Assembly: GCA_905182865.1 (NCBI GenBank)
Contig: CAJJCY010000001.1
Span: 434,001-498,000, forward strand
Length of the DNA stretch: 64,000 nt
Source of the DNA: an uncultured SAR324 cluster bacterium
GTDB taxonomy: Bacteria > SAR324 > NAC60-12
Direction of reading: 5' to 3'
A program made the translations under genes and the position numbers. Under the pieces are notes generated by a model. That model had not been told where the DNA came from. It was given only the letters and a program-made list of their open reading frames with translations, and did not search any database. How positions within the stretch are numbered: the first letter of the stretch is position 1; each line of letters begins with the position of its first letter. Of this stretch, positions 1 through 9,300 are shown piece after piece.

Positions 1-1638
1 CGGACATGGAAAGCTATCCGGCTACACTGCTTAAGAAACGAGACCGTTTGGTCTGTATTGGAGGGAACACTCCCCAGGAGAGTTATTTAAATGGAATGAG
101 TGTGATCAGGATTGCTGAGCAAGAGGAAGTGGATGCAATCCATCCAGGGATTGGATTTTTGTCAGAATCTCCTCATTATGCCCGAATTTGCCGGGAACAT
201 GGTTTCAATTTTATTGGTCCTCGTGTGGCTAATATGGATAGAATGGGCAACAAATCAAATGCTATTACGACCGCAAAGAATCTAAAAATACCGGTTGTTC
301 CAGGTAGTGACGGTGCTTTAATGGATCCAGCACAAGCCGTGGTAGTTGCATCAGAAATTGGCTTTCCAGTTCTGATTAAAGCAGCACATGGTGGTGGAGG
401 AAAAGGGATTGAGGTAGTCCATGAAGTGACGAATTTCCAGTCCATTTTTTCACGTATGTTTCAAGAAGCTCTAAGTGCATTTGGTAATGGAGATTTGTAT
501 TTAGAAAAATATATCGGCTCAATGCGTCATCTTGAAGTTCAAATCATCCGTGACATGTATGGAAATTCAAAATTACTGGGAATTCGTGATTGCTCGGTTC
601 AGCGTAACTATCAAAAACTGATTGAAGAAACTGCTTTTGGAATTCCGAAAAAAATAAGAGAACAGGTTTATAACTATGCAGAAAAATTGATTGACAAAAT
701 TGATTACATAGGCGCTGGAACTGTTGAATTTATTTATGAAGATAAATAAGAATTTCTATTTTATGGAAATGAACACACGGCTTCAAGTTGAACATCCTGT
801 ATCTGAAATGATTACTGGTTTTGATTTGGTTAAGGCTCAGTTAAAAATAGCGCTTGGAATTCCAATATTGAAGAGTTAGATTATAAGCTGAATGGCCATG
901 CCATTGAATTACGGTGATTGCAGAAAAAATTGAATTAGATGATGAAAATAAAAGGGTTTATGGTTCTGAAAAGTCAAAGGTAAATTTTATTTTCCTAAAA
1001 AAGACAATGTGCGTGTTATTCAATCCATTGATTCAGGTTCTGTTGTCTCACCTTATTATGACAGCCTGATCGCACAGATTATCTGCTGGGGAAAATCACG
1101 CAGGGAAGCAATTAACGGTTTAATTAAATATTTAAAAGGAGTGAAAATTAAAGGGGTTTCAACTAACCTGGCCTTGAATCTTGCTATTTTACAAGATGCA
1201 ACTTTCCAAAAGGGCGGTTTCAGCACCAAATATCTAGTAGATTTTTTTGATGAGGTTGATTCGAAGACTCTATTGAAAAAAGCCCTGAGAGACTCCGGCA
1301 GTATAAAAAGTCCTGTGGACCAGAAAGCTATTATGCTGGAAGATTCTGATGAGTTGAAGGTTCTTTCTCCACAGATGGGAGGTTTCTTTCGTGGAACATC
1401 TCCAGATGATGAACCATTTGTCAGTGAAGAACAAATCATTGACGTCAATCATACCCTTTGTTTACTTGAATCGATGAAGGTTTTCAATAGTTTGACTTTG
1501 GCTGATTATAAAAGCCCGGATGGAGAAGTATTATACCCGGAGGTGTCAAAATACAAAGTTATACGAGTAATTGCAGAGGACCAAAACACTGTCAACAAAG
1601 GTGATTTATTGTTTGTGATACAGCCTGTGGATGCCTGA
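1..1638 (+). pseudogene. Biotin carboxylase fused to biotinyl carrier domain, 5' partial and frameshifted
   Basis: The family carboxylates biotin with ATP and bicarbonate for an acyl-CoA or pyruvate carboxylase. The 5' end lies outside the window: the visible protein starts near the conserved SYLN and AIHPG blocks. The ATP-grasp glycine loop (HGGGGKGI) is near base 390, and [11 protein letters not shown] follows base 760 in a different frame. The second long frame (1009-1638) runs from SPYYDSLIAQ to a C-terminal biotinyl domain with ESMK, whose lysine is the expected biotin site. At least four small indels (near 750, 868, 914 and 976) separate the two halves. This is denser than elsewhere, so either a true pseudogene or a poorly sequenced stretch is possible. 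The 3' end overlaps the next gene by 8 bases. Confidence 0.8.
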
Positions 1639-2671
1639 TCATAAATTACTTGTCATGAAACAACAAAATAAAGCAGGAATTGTCCAAAAAACCTTCCCTC
1701 CACAAAGTTTAACCCAAATTCTCAAAGTAGTCTCTTCTAAAATCGAACTGTTGGAATCACAAATTTTACGTGATGTACAGACTGATATTCCTTTACTTAA
1801 CAATGTAGCTGAGCATATTCTAAGTTCAGGAGGAAAACGTTTACGCCCCGCACTTGTACTTTTAGGGGGGGAGATGTTTGGAGGTATTGATGAACGAGTT
1901 ATGCAGGCAGCTCAAGTTATTGAATATTTGCACACCGCAACATTGTTGCACGATGACGTTGTTGATGGGGCGGAAACTAGAAGGGCCAGGCAGGCGGCTT
2001 GCAGTGTATGGGGAAATGAAGTGAGTGTCCTTTCCGGAGATTATCTGTTGGCCATGGCATTTCACCGACTTACAAAATTACGTCACCCGGAAGTTCTGGA
2101 ACTGATGTCTGAAACTACAACAAGGATGGCACGTGGTGAATTATTGCAGTTGACACGTTCATACAAGACGGCCGACGAAGATGATTATTTTGAAATCATT
2201 ATCAACAAAACAGCCTGTCTTTTTGCAACAGCAATCAAAACTGGGTCTTTACTGGCTGGAGCTTCACGGGAATCTGCTGATCTGATGTACGATTACGGAA
2301 TGGCAATTGGAATCTCTTTTCAAATTGTGGATGATGCTCTTGATTATTCGGATGAGGAAAAAACGGGGAAGCCGGTGGGTGGAGATTTACAGGAACGAAA
2401 AATAACCCTTCCTTTGAGTCATTTGCTGAAACAGGCAAATGTTAGGGACAGAAAGCGTCTGGATTTGATCCTTGCTCAAGCGATTATCGAAAAACCGCAG
2501 ATAGAGGAGGTAACATGTTTGATGAAACGCTACGGTTCCATCGACTATACATTGGCACACTCCAGAGAATATGCAGCAAAGGCTCTACAGTACATAGAAA
2601 ATTTTCCGGATTCAGAGCTTAGACAATCACTTGCAGGCATTGCTAATTATATCGTTTCTCGTCAAGATTGA
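1631..2671 (+). CDS. Polyprenyl diphosphate synthase (trans-isoprenyl chain elongation)
   Basis: It condenses isopentenyl diphosphate onto allylic diphosphates to make the long prenyl tail of a respiratory quinone. The first aspartate-rich motif DDVVD is at residues 108-112 and the second, DDALD, at 234-238. GGKRLRP near residue 68 is the usual substrate-binding block. At 346 aa the length is normal once the extra N-terminus is allowed for; ATG at 1655 (MKQQNK) is an alternative start. Chain length cannot be read from sequence. With menA, menB, menC and menE in the same window, a menaquinone-tail role is the natural inference. It is convergent with the receiver gene downstream. Confidence 0.93.
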   Translation: MPDHKLLVMKQQNKAGIVQKTFPPQSLTQILKVVSSKIELLESQILRDVQTDIPLLNNVAEHILSSGGKRLRPALVLLGGEMFGGIDERVMQAAQVIEYLHTATLLHDDVVDGAETRRARQAACSVWGNEVSVLSGDYLLAMAFHRLTKLRHPEVLELMSETTTRMARGELLQLTRSYKTADEDDYFEIIINKTACLFATAIKTGSLLAGASRESADLMYDYGMAIGISFQIVDDALDYSDEEKTGKPVGGDLQERKITLPLSHLLKQANVRDRKRLDLILAQAIIEKPQIEEVTCLMKRYGSIDYTLAHSREYAAKALQYIENFPDSELRQSLAGIANYIVSRQD

Positions 2672-2689
2672 AATACCTTTTATAATATA

Positions 2690-3124
2690 CTATTTACCTT
2701 TTGCAGACAAAGAATGTCGACTGTAAAGTGAACTCCAGCGGGTTGCACGGCGGGCTGCTTCTCCAAGTGAAATTATGATATCTTCGATTTTCAGCGGTTT
2801 TTCAAAAAAATCATAGGCACCACCCTGCATGCATTGTATGACATGCGGTAATGTGCCGTGTGATGTCATCACATAAATCTGCATCAACGAATTCATTTCT
2901 TTGATTTGAAGTAATAGTTCCACTCCGTTCATTTCACCCATCATTATATCTGTTATTACAACGTGGAAGAAACTGCGCTGCAAAGTGTTCAGTGCCTCCT
3001 CTGCACTATTGGCGGTGCTGACGTGATAGCCTTCTTTTCCCAAAGATTGTTGGAGCACCATCCGGATGTTTTCGTCATCATCCACCACCAAAATACTTAA
3101 TTTAGAATTAGTTGTTGTTTTCAT
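2690..3124 (-). CDS. Stand-alone response-regulator receiver protein
   Basis: A 144-aa protein that is a single REC domain plus a short basic tail. The acidic pocket (VVDDDEN near residues 14-20), the phosphoacceptor Asp in VITDIMM, the MTSHG threonine/serine position and the EKPL lysine are all present. There is no DNA-binding or enzymatic output domain, so it should act by protein contact, as CheY- or Spo0F-like proteins do. It starts 25 bases after trpC on the same strand and may be co-transcribed. No histidine kinase is visible nearby, so its partner is unknown. Confidence 0.92.
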   Translation of the reverse strand: MKTTTNSKLSILVVDDDENIRMVLQQSLGKEGYHVSTANSAEEALNTLQRSFFHVVITDIMMGEMNGVELLLQIKEMNSLMQIYVMTSHGTLPHVIQCMQGGAYDFFEKPLKIEDIIISLGEAARRATRWSSLYSRHSLSAKGK

Positions 3125-3149
3125 GACGTTCTTCTTATGACATTAAATA

Positions 3150-3992
3150 TTAATTTTCTGTTTTGACTAGCGATCGTAAAAATTCTATACGATCAGGTGC
3201 AGCCATAGCGGCATTTCCGATCAGGGCAGCATCACATGGTATTTTCAGTAAACTCTGGATATCTACTACAGAATGTACACAGCTTGCGCTGATCAATAGT
3301 TTATCGTTCTGTTCCTTCCATGTTCTTAAATCATGATTACGTTCCCACCATTGAGAAATTACGTCTATACTGCCAAGATCATATGTGTCAACAGGTTCTT
3401 CCGGAATAGCAGCAATGGCTCGATTGTTTATCATTAAAATGTCCGGATTAACTGCAAGTGCCCGAGGCAATTCATCTTCCAGAGAACATTCTACTACTGC
3501 CTCCAGACCGATCTCTTTTGCTTCATCTACTATTTGGCATAACTCGTTTTCCTGAAAATAATAAGCTAATATCAATGCTGCACTTGCACCGCGGATTCGT
3601 CCTTCCAGTAGTTGGTAGGAAGTTACAATAAACTCTTTGTGCAGCAAGGGTAAAGTGGTTGCCGCACTCACTTTTCCGAGCGTTTCAAGAGAGCCTCCAA
3701 ACCAGCTTTCATCTGTAAGGACAGAAATGGCTTTTGCACCTCCTTTTTCAAAATCACTGACCACAGTTTCCGGATCAAGACGTTCAACATTTTTGCGTCC
3801 GGGAGCCCTCGATTTAACTTCAGCAATCAGTGATATTGGATCGTTTCCTTCCCGAAGCAGACAATTACGAAAATCTGAGCCTGGACCTATTGTTTCTACT
3901 TTTGCACGTAAGTTATTTTCAGAAATTTCATTTTTTCTTAGTGCCACCTCATTTAATTTAAGATCGTGTAATCTGTCTAAAAATGTTCTCAT
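3150..3992 (-). CDS. trpC: Indole-3-glycerol-phosphate synthase, divergent
   Basis: The family closes CdRP to indole-3-glycerol phosphate in tryptophan synthesis using a (beta/alpha)8 barrel. Seen here: IAEVKSRAPG (usual IAEVKKASPS), HKEF (usual KDF, lysine kept), AVVECSLEDE (usual LVEVHDEEE) and INNR. The later SESG block reads SASC, so the conserved glutamate there is replaced by alanine. Length is 280 aa, normal for the family. No other trp gene is adjacent; the next gene on this strand is a lone receiver protein. The substitutions leave open whether this is the canonical enzyme or a relative with another role. Confidence 0.8.
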   Translation of the reverse strand: MRTFLDRLHDLKLNEVALRKNEISENNLRAKVETIGPGSDFRNCLLREGNDPISLIAEVKSRAPGRKNVERLDPETVVSDFEKGGAKAISVLTDESWFGGSLETLGKVSAATTLPLLHKEFIVTSYQLLEGRIRGASAALILAYYFQENELCQIVDEAKEIGLEAVVECSLEDELPRALAVNPDILMINNRAIAAIPEEPVDTYDLGSIDVISQWWERNHDLRTWKEQNDKLLISASCVHSVVDIQSLLKIPCDAALIGNAAMAAPDRIEFLRSLVKTEN

Positions 3993-4135
3993 TGATTTTA
4001 AATTTTAAAAAAATAAATGCTGATCAGCAGAACTTGTTCTCCGATCAAGAAATGGTAATACAATCAATATGCCGTTAAATAGCATTTCATTCAAATTGTC
4101 GAGAGACTGTACCATTTACTTTTTATAGATTTATT

Positions 4136-4975
4136 ATGACATTTTTTGTTTTATCTTTGGTTCTTTTTTCAGCTCTCATGCATGCATGTTGGAATTTGTT
4201 TTTAAAACAAAGTGAAGATCGCCTGGTGACGATGGCAACAATACATCTTGTTTCCGGCGTAGTTGGAATGGCAGCAGTACCGTTTTTACCATTGCCCTAC
4301 GTCGAAAGTTGGCCGTATATTTTTGCATCAGTGTTGCTGCATTTAGGTTACCAGTTATTTTTAGTCAAAGCCTATGTATATGGAGATTTAGGCCAGGTTT
4401 ATCCAATAGCGAGAGGTATTTCACCACTTTTACTGGGGTTTATTACTGTGTTCTGGATTGGAGAAGAGCTTACTTTGCAAATGATGTCAGCAATAGGTTT
4501 AATTTCCCTGGGCATATTCAGCCTCATGTTTCCAGGGAAAATGTCGATAAAGTATAGATTCCGTCCAATTATTTATGCATTGGCCACAGGAAGTTTCATT
4601 GCAGCATATACTCTCGCAGATGGAGTGGGTGTTCGCGCCTCGGGAAATGCTGCTTCATACGTTCTATGGTTGATGGCATTAGAGTGTTTGCCTTTGCTGG
4701 GAATAACTTTGATTCTACGCAAACGTACAGTTTTTAGTTCTATTCACAAAAATTGGAAATATGCTGTACCCGGTGGATTTTTGTCACTGTCTGCATATTG
4801 GATTGTCATTTGGGCCATGCAGCATGCACCGATTGCCCTGGTGTCTGCAATAAGGGAAAGCAGCGTGGTAATTGTGGCCCTGATGAGTATTTGGGTTCTT
4901 AAAGAGGAAACGACAGTAAAGCATCTTTTGTCTGCTGTAATGGTTGCAGTCGGAGTGATATTGACTCAATTATGA
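4136..4975 (+). CDS. EamA/DMT-superfamily inner-membrane transporter
   Basis: A 279-aa, strongly hydrophobic protein with about ten membrane segments arranged as two similar halves, as expected for drug/metabolite transporters. The first half has the HACWNLFLKQ and ARGISPLLLG blocks. The second half has the matching IRESSVVIVALM and WVLKEE motifs near the end, typical of EamA exporters. Substrate cannot be told; family members export amino acids, nucleobases or metabolites. It is divergent from trpC, with a 127-bp shared intergenic region. Confidence 0.88.
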   Translation: MTFFVLSLVLFSALMHACWNLFLKQSEDRLVTMATIHLVSGVVGMAAVPFLPLPYVESWPYIFASVLLHLGYQLFLVKAYVYGDLGQVYPIARGISPLLLGFITVFWIGEELTLQMMSAIGLISLGIFSLMFPGKMSIKYRFRPIIYALATGSFIAAYTLADGVGVRASGNAASYVLWLMALECLPLLGITLILRKRTVFSSIHKNWKYAVPGGFLSLSAYWIVIWAMQHAPIALVSAIRESSVVIVALMSIWVLKEETTVKHLLSAVMVAVGVILTQL

Positions 4976-5114
4976 GATGCTTCAATTTCCTCTTAATAAT
5001 CAACAATAGATTTTTCTGGTCTGTATATTGCAGATTTATAGATAACCACCATTAAATATTTTTTCATTAATGGAAATAATTAATATTATATCAACTACTT
5101 AACTAGGTTACAAA

Positions 5115-5288
5115 ATGAGTATTACACGAGATCAAATCAATACAGCAATGACTCGATTTATTGATCGGGGAGGTTCAATACGTCGCTATGAGCGGATTGT
5201 CGGCGAACCAATTTTGGGAAGTGATATCTGGCTGACAGAGGATACATTAGAGTTAATTGAAACACAAGACTCAGATTTTCTGGGGTAG
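5115..5288 (+). CDS. Small ORF A (57 aa), paralogue of the next ORF
   Basis: This short ORF encodes 57 residues. It aligns end to end with the 52-aa ORF at 5377: both begin MS(I/V)T, share RYER(I/V)(I/V)GEPIL followed by a serine and a tryptophan, and end DSDF(L/F)G. Conservation at the protein level with a five-codon length difference supports translation. There is no strong Shine-Dalgarno; the upstream GGTTACAAAATG resembles the leader of the second copy. No domain is recognised and no signal peptide or membrane segment is visible. It lies between a transporter and MTA phosphorylase. Confidence 0.6.
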   Translation: MSITRDQINTAMTRFIDRGGSIRRYERIVGEPILGSDIWLTEDTLELIETQDSDFLG

Positions 5289-5376
5289 TCGTTCCTACGT
5301 CACAAAATATTTTTATTAATTATTAACCCATTCAGAAAATTAATATGTTACGAAACACACATTACAGGAGAAAAAA

Positions 5377-5535
5377 ATGAGTGTTACAAGCGAACAAAGC
5401 AATGAGGCAATGGCCCGATTTTTGGTAAGCCGCTACGAGCGAGTTATTGGTGAGCCAATTTTGACAAGCGAAACTTGGGAGACTGGAGATATGTTTGAGT
5501 GGATTGAAATGCATGACTCGGATTTTTTTGGTTAA
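5377..5535 (+). CDS. Small ORF B (52 aa), paralogue of the preceding ORF
   Basis: This 52-residue ORF has a clear ribosome binding site (AGGAG at 5366-5370, about six bases before ATG). It is homologous to ORF A along its whole length, with the shared core RYERVIGEPIL and the acidic C-terminus ending DSDFFG. Compared with ORF A it lacks about five residues before the RYER core. The 5' leaders are also similar (GTTACAAA versus GTTACGAA). The protein is acidic and has two to three tryptophans. Function is unknown. It sits 55 bases upstream of MTA phosphorylase and could be co-transcribed with it. Confidence 0.68.
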   Translation: MSVTSEQSNEAMARFLVSRYERVIGEPILTSETWETGDMFEWIEMHDSDFFG

Positions 5536-5590
5536 ATTATTACTTGCAAAGTATTTGTTATAAAGTCCTGTCGCCTTACATTAAAATTTC

Positions 5591-6370
5591 ATGAAACCCT
5601 TCCAATATGCCATTATAGGTGGCACTGGAGTTTATAACAGTGGCGTCTCTTCATTCCAGAAAACCGTGGAAACGGAATATGGAGAGGTTGAGGTTGATAT
5701 TGCTGAAGTTAAAAAAAATTCTATAGTTTTCCTTGCTCGACATGGTAAAGAGCATGGAACCCTCCCTCATCGCATCAATTACAGAGCAAATTTGAAAGCA
5801 CTGCAGAAGCTAGGAGTTCAGCATATTTTTGCTACTGCTGCAGTAGGATCTTTAAATCCAAATTACCCTACCGGTTCACTGGTGGTTATTTCTGATTTCC
5901 TGGATATGACTAAACAACGACCACTTACATTTTTTGAGGGTGGATTAGAAGGAGCGAAGCACGTTAAAATGGATGATCCTTATTGCGCCAATCTGAGGAA
6001 ACATCTACTTGAAACAGCAAAGAGACATGATGTTCAATTTAAAGGGAATGCTATTTATATCTGCACCGAAGGACCGCGTTTTGAATCTGAGGCTGAAATA
6101 AAAATGATGAGGGAATGGGGAGCGGATGTAGTCGGAATGACAAGTGTTCCTGAAGTGGTTTTGGCTAAAGAATTGGGGTTGTGCTATGCTTCAGTAGGGT
6201 TTGTGGTTAATATGGCAACTGGAATGGAAAGAGGACCTATTCAATTGGAGTCAATTGGGGAAATGCTGGCTCAGAACAAAGAAAAAGTAAATCTAATGTT
6301 TCTTGATATCTTTAAAAAAACACTGGATCAGCAAAATTGCGGATGCTTAGACTCAATTGTGAATTTGTAG
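5591..6370 (+). CDS. mtnP: S-methyl-5'-thioadenosine phosphorylase family protein
   Basis: It phosphorolyses methylthioadenosine, a by-product of polyamine synthesis and other SAM-dependent reactions, to adenine and methylthioribose-1-phosphate. The 259-aa protein opens with AIIGGTGVY, has the ARHGKEHGTLPHRINYRAN phosphate/ribose block and the TEGPRFES signature, then GADVVGMT and VNMATG. Length and motif order match the trimeric MTAP/PNP class. Some family members act on methylthioinosine instead; the sequence alone does not separate these. A metK gene lies 21 kb away in the same window. Confidence 0.92.
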   Translation: MKPFQYAIIGGTGVYNSGVSSFQKTVETEYGEVEVDIAEVKKNSIVFLARHGKEHGTLPHRINYRANLKALQKLGVQHIFATAAVGSLNPNYPTGSLVVISDFLDMTKQRPLTFFEGGLEGAKHVKMDDPYCANLRKHLLETAKRHDVQFKGNAIYICTEGPRFESEAEIKMMREWGADVVGMTSVPEVVLAKELGLCYASVGFVVNMATGMERGPIQLESIGEMLAQNKEKVNLMFLDIFKKTLDQQNCGCLDSIVNL

Positions 6371-6391
6371 AATTCTTTTGATTAAGACTTA

Positions 6392-8635
6392 TTATGCGCG
6401 TTTATGTGCCTGCTCCAGAAATTTCCAGCGCACAATCGGTATCTGCTCCAGGATTTCAGTTTCTGCGATGCTGTAGATGAATGAAGACTCAAGAGCTATT
6501 GCGTTTGAGTTTAAGGCTTTATTTAAAATCATCTGCTCACAACCCCAAAAACCTCCTTTTTCCACAACTTTATTCCGCCTGTTCTGCATTTCAGTTCCAA
6601 TGTCCGATAATTCCACTTTACCCTCTTTAACCAGCATAAGCCCCTCGCAAGTTATTGAGGCGCCTTTCTCGTATTTTCTGATTTTCATTTTTTGTGCAAT
6701 CTGGCTTTGGACGGGCGTAGATATAGATTCGCCGAATAACCAGGTCTGCCGTAAAAACTCGATTGTATTCTGAGTTTTTTTAATCTGTCCTAAAAGCCTG
6801 TGATTGTTTACAAACTCTTTAAACAGAATGGCTGGAATTTTGAGTGTTTCAACATAAGTCAGGGCACGAAAAGTACCTTTATTTTTTAGGCCAAAAAGTA
6901 AAGGCAGGTCTCCAATTAGTGTCCCGCTGGATAACTTAAAATGTGTTTTATCATTCGCAGAAAGCAGTTCTGCTACCCCTGTAAGTACCAAAATAACATG
7001 TTCAGGTTTTTCCTGGTCTTTAAGTAGAATAGTTCCGGCACTGATGGATTCACGTTTACAGTTCAGCAACATGTGAATTTCGCTTTCTTCTGCATTTGGA
7101 TAATAACCACGCAAATAATTTCCGCCTGCCTCCAGAGCATAATCCTCATGCCCTTCGATCAGTATTTCAGTACTACCGAAAGTGACACCGCAGCCAATCT
7201 TTTCTTCATCTTTTGTCAGCGTGTGTGCGGTGTGTGCTAAAATAATTTTGTCTGATTTATCAGTCAAAAAATCTTTTGCTTTGCCGTGTATAATACCTCC
7301 GCCGATATCAATTTTTTTTACTTGTACAGGACTAAGATAATCTTCCCAGACTTTTTTCTTTAACTTTGGACTTATGCCGGGGAGTTTTTTATCCTCCTCA
7401 ACCATCTTCGTCAAAACATCGTGAGATGCAATGTCTGCTAAATGGGCGTATGTCGCATAACCATTTTCCCACAATGTCCTGAAATACAGAATATTTGTTT
7501 CAACAGGATGTGGGGAAAATACGGGTCGAACTTCCAATCCGTTTATGTTGTTCCATTTGTCAAACACCAAATCGCAAACTTCAAAATATTTTTCGAATTC
7601 ATTTTCACTGATTGACAAAAGTGGGGCCAATTTTTTTGTTACAGATGCACGAACCAGAGCTGTCGAGTACTAATTTAACATTGTGCAATGTTCTGTGAGC
7701 AATTGGCCCACTAATAAAAGGAGCTAATAAATTCATTTAATCTGAAAAATACCCTCAACTTCATTTACATCAACACCTATAGCATTCAGGGTAAGGGCAA
7801 TATTGGGGCCTGCATCGATCAAAAATATTTTTCCCTGATAACTAATAACGCTGGCCATGCATGGCCGGTTTATATCCCAACCGTCTCCCTCACCCGTATG
7901 TGCGATGGAGAAGTAATCACGTTTAAAGTGATGGTTTTTAAGTTCGTAGGGAGTCTCGTATCTTTCATCATGACTCAGGTTCAGATTTATTTCTGAACTT
8001 TCATCTTTATAAGTAAATTCGTAACAGTTCACGCTTTTCCTGGTAATATGGACTCCGTTCAGGATTTCGACAGGTTCATGATCAATGATTCGAGCTTCAA
8101 GCAGTTCAGAACTGGGACGAACTGCACCAAATGCAAAGTGTAGCTTGATTCGCATCATTTCTTCGGCTTGTTTCTGAGGAATACCAGCACCAAGAATTTC
8201 CTCCAGACTTGTTAGTCCGTAGTTGCCTCGATGAATATACTCCATCTGAGCATTAACCATGTTCTTGTGTCCTATAATGAATGGTTTTGCACCGGTGTTG
8301 TTGGGGTGATTCGGCAAAAGCATTCCTTGCCGGTAAAGCATCTGCAGAACAGGAAACTCCGCTAAATTAGCAAAGTCACCATTTTGAATGTTTAAATCAG
8401 AGAGTAAAATAGCATTCGGACCAGTTTCATTTGTCACTGTGCCGTGTGAATGTTGAAAGGACTCAGACCCATGCTCCAGCGAACCAACATCTCTATCAAG
8501 ATTACGGATTTTACCGGCCTTCATCAAATGCTTTACACTATCAGCCGGACATCCGCAAAGAACGTATAATTCCGCCTCTGGAACTTCCACCCAAAACACA
8601 CCTGTGGCAATTTTAGTATTAGTAATCCTGGACAT
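6392..8635 (-). CDS. Metallo-beta-lactamase-fold protein with two cyclic-nucleotide-binding domains (frameshifted)
   Basis: Two open frames (8635-7733 and 7630-6392) belong to one protein of about 745 aa. The first ends in a metallo-beta-lactamase start (KIFLIDAGPNI, then NEVEGIFQ). The second begins inside the same fold: frame-corrected YSTALVRASVTKKLAPLL runs into LLSISENEFEKYF. Two tandem cNMP-binding-like beta-barrels follow. The roughly 100 bases between the frames hold stops in each frame, and the expected HxHxDH metal motif is not seen. ATG at 8635 is preferred over TTG at 8653. The gene follows moaD by about 40 bases and looks like the last gene of the pheT-dgkA-moaD transcript. Function is unknown. 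Confidence 0.7.
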
Positions 8636-8674
8636 CCTGGTTTCTGCAAACAATGATCATTGATTCATATGAAA

Positions 8675-8920
8675 CTATCCTCCACTGACAGGAGGTATCA
8701 AACAATATTCTGCGCCGTCTGTTAGTAAAGTTTGCTTACCAACGTACTCGTCTTCATTTGCCAGTCTGGTTGATTTTAAAATAGGTGCAGCCTGCGGAAA
8801 TTTTTCAGCAAGCAGTTCCAGAACCTGTTCTGCAGTGCAGTCTTTTTTGACCTCCAGCAATAATGGATCTTCAGAAATAGTTTCCTGGAGGACAGCATAA
8901 AAAATCAAATTAATTTTCAC
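8675..8920 (-). CDS. moaD: Molybdopterin synthase small subunit (MoaD, ubiquitin-like)
   Basis: MoaD carries sulfur as a C-terminal thiocarboxylate for molybdopterin synthesis. The 81-aa protein has the ubiquitin-like beta-grasp pattern and ends in VSGG, the diglycine that is adenylated and thiolated. FPQAAPILKSTRLANEDEYV matches the family core around the conserved asparagine. The start is GTG at 8920, only 4 bases after the dgkA stop, which suggests translational coupling. No moaE, moeB or other Moco gene is nearby, so a related sulfur-carrier role is possible. Confidence 0.87.
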   Translation of the reverse strand: MKINLIFYAVLQETISEDPLLLEVKKDCTAEQVLELLAEKFPQAAPILKSTRLANEDEYVGKQTLLTDGAEYCLIPPVSGG

Positions 8921-8924
8921 AAAT

Positions 8925-9292
8925 CTAATAATTATTAAGGATTAAATCAAACAAAACTGTACCCCAAACAAAAACGAGGTTTAAAGAGGCAACAAAAACC
9001 GCGGCACTTGCAGCATCCTTTGCCATTCCGGATAGATAATGTTGTTCTGTAGAAATTCTATTAACAACAGTTTCAATTCCAGTATTAAGTAATTCTACAA
9101 TTAATACCAGAAAAACTGACCGACCAGCATAATCCGGACAATCGGTGAAACTGATAAAATTAGTGCAGTAGGTATCAAAATTACAGCAGCAGTTAATTCA
9201 ATGCGAAATGCCATTTCGTTGCGGCAAGTTTCACGCAGTCCCTTCATGCTATGGCCAAAAGCTTTCCGTAAATGAAGTAAGGTTTTTATCAT
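8925..9292 (-). CDS. dgkA: Diacylglycerol kinase / undecaprenol kinase family (single frameshift)
   Basis: This small trimeric membrane kinase phosphorylates diacylglycerol or undecaprenol. The N-terminal frame (from ATG 9292, SD GAGG upstream) gives KAFGHSMKGL and the NEMAFRIEL block. After an extra T in the T-run near 9110 the next frame gives VELLNTGIETVVNRIS and HYLSGMAKDAASAAV, the catalytic signature with its glutamate, asparagine and lysine. Three hydrophobic segments fit the family, and total length about 120 aa is normal. The indel sits in a homopolymer and is probably a read error. It is coupled to pheT upstream and moaD downstream. Confidence 0.88.
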
Positions 9293-9300
9293 ATTTAACC

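Noticed and set aside
5115-5535. Toxin-antitoxin pair
   Set aside because: The two ORFs are paralogues of each other, not a toxin and an unrelated antitoxin, and no toxin motif is present.
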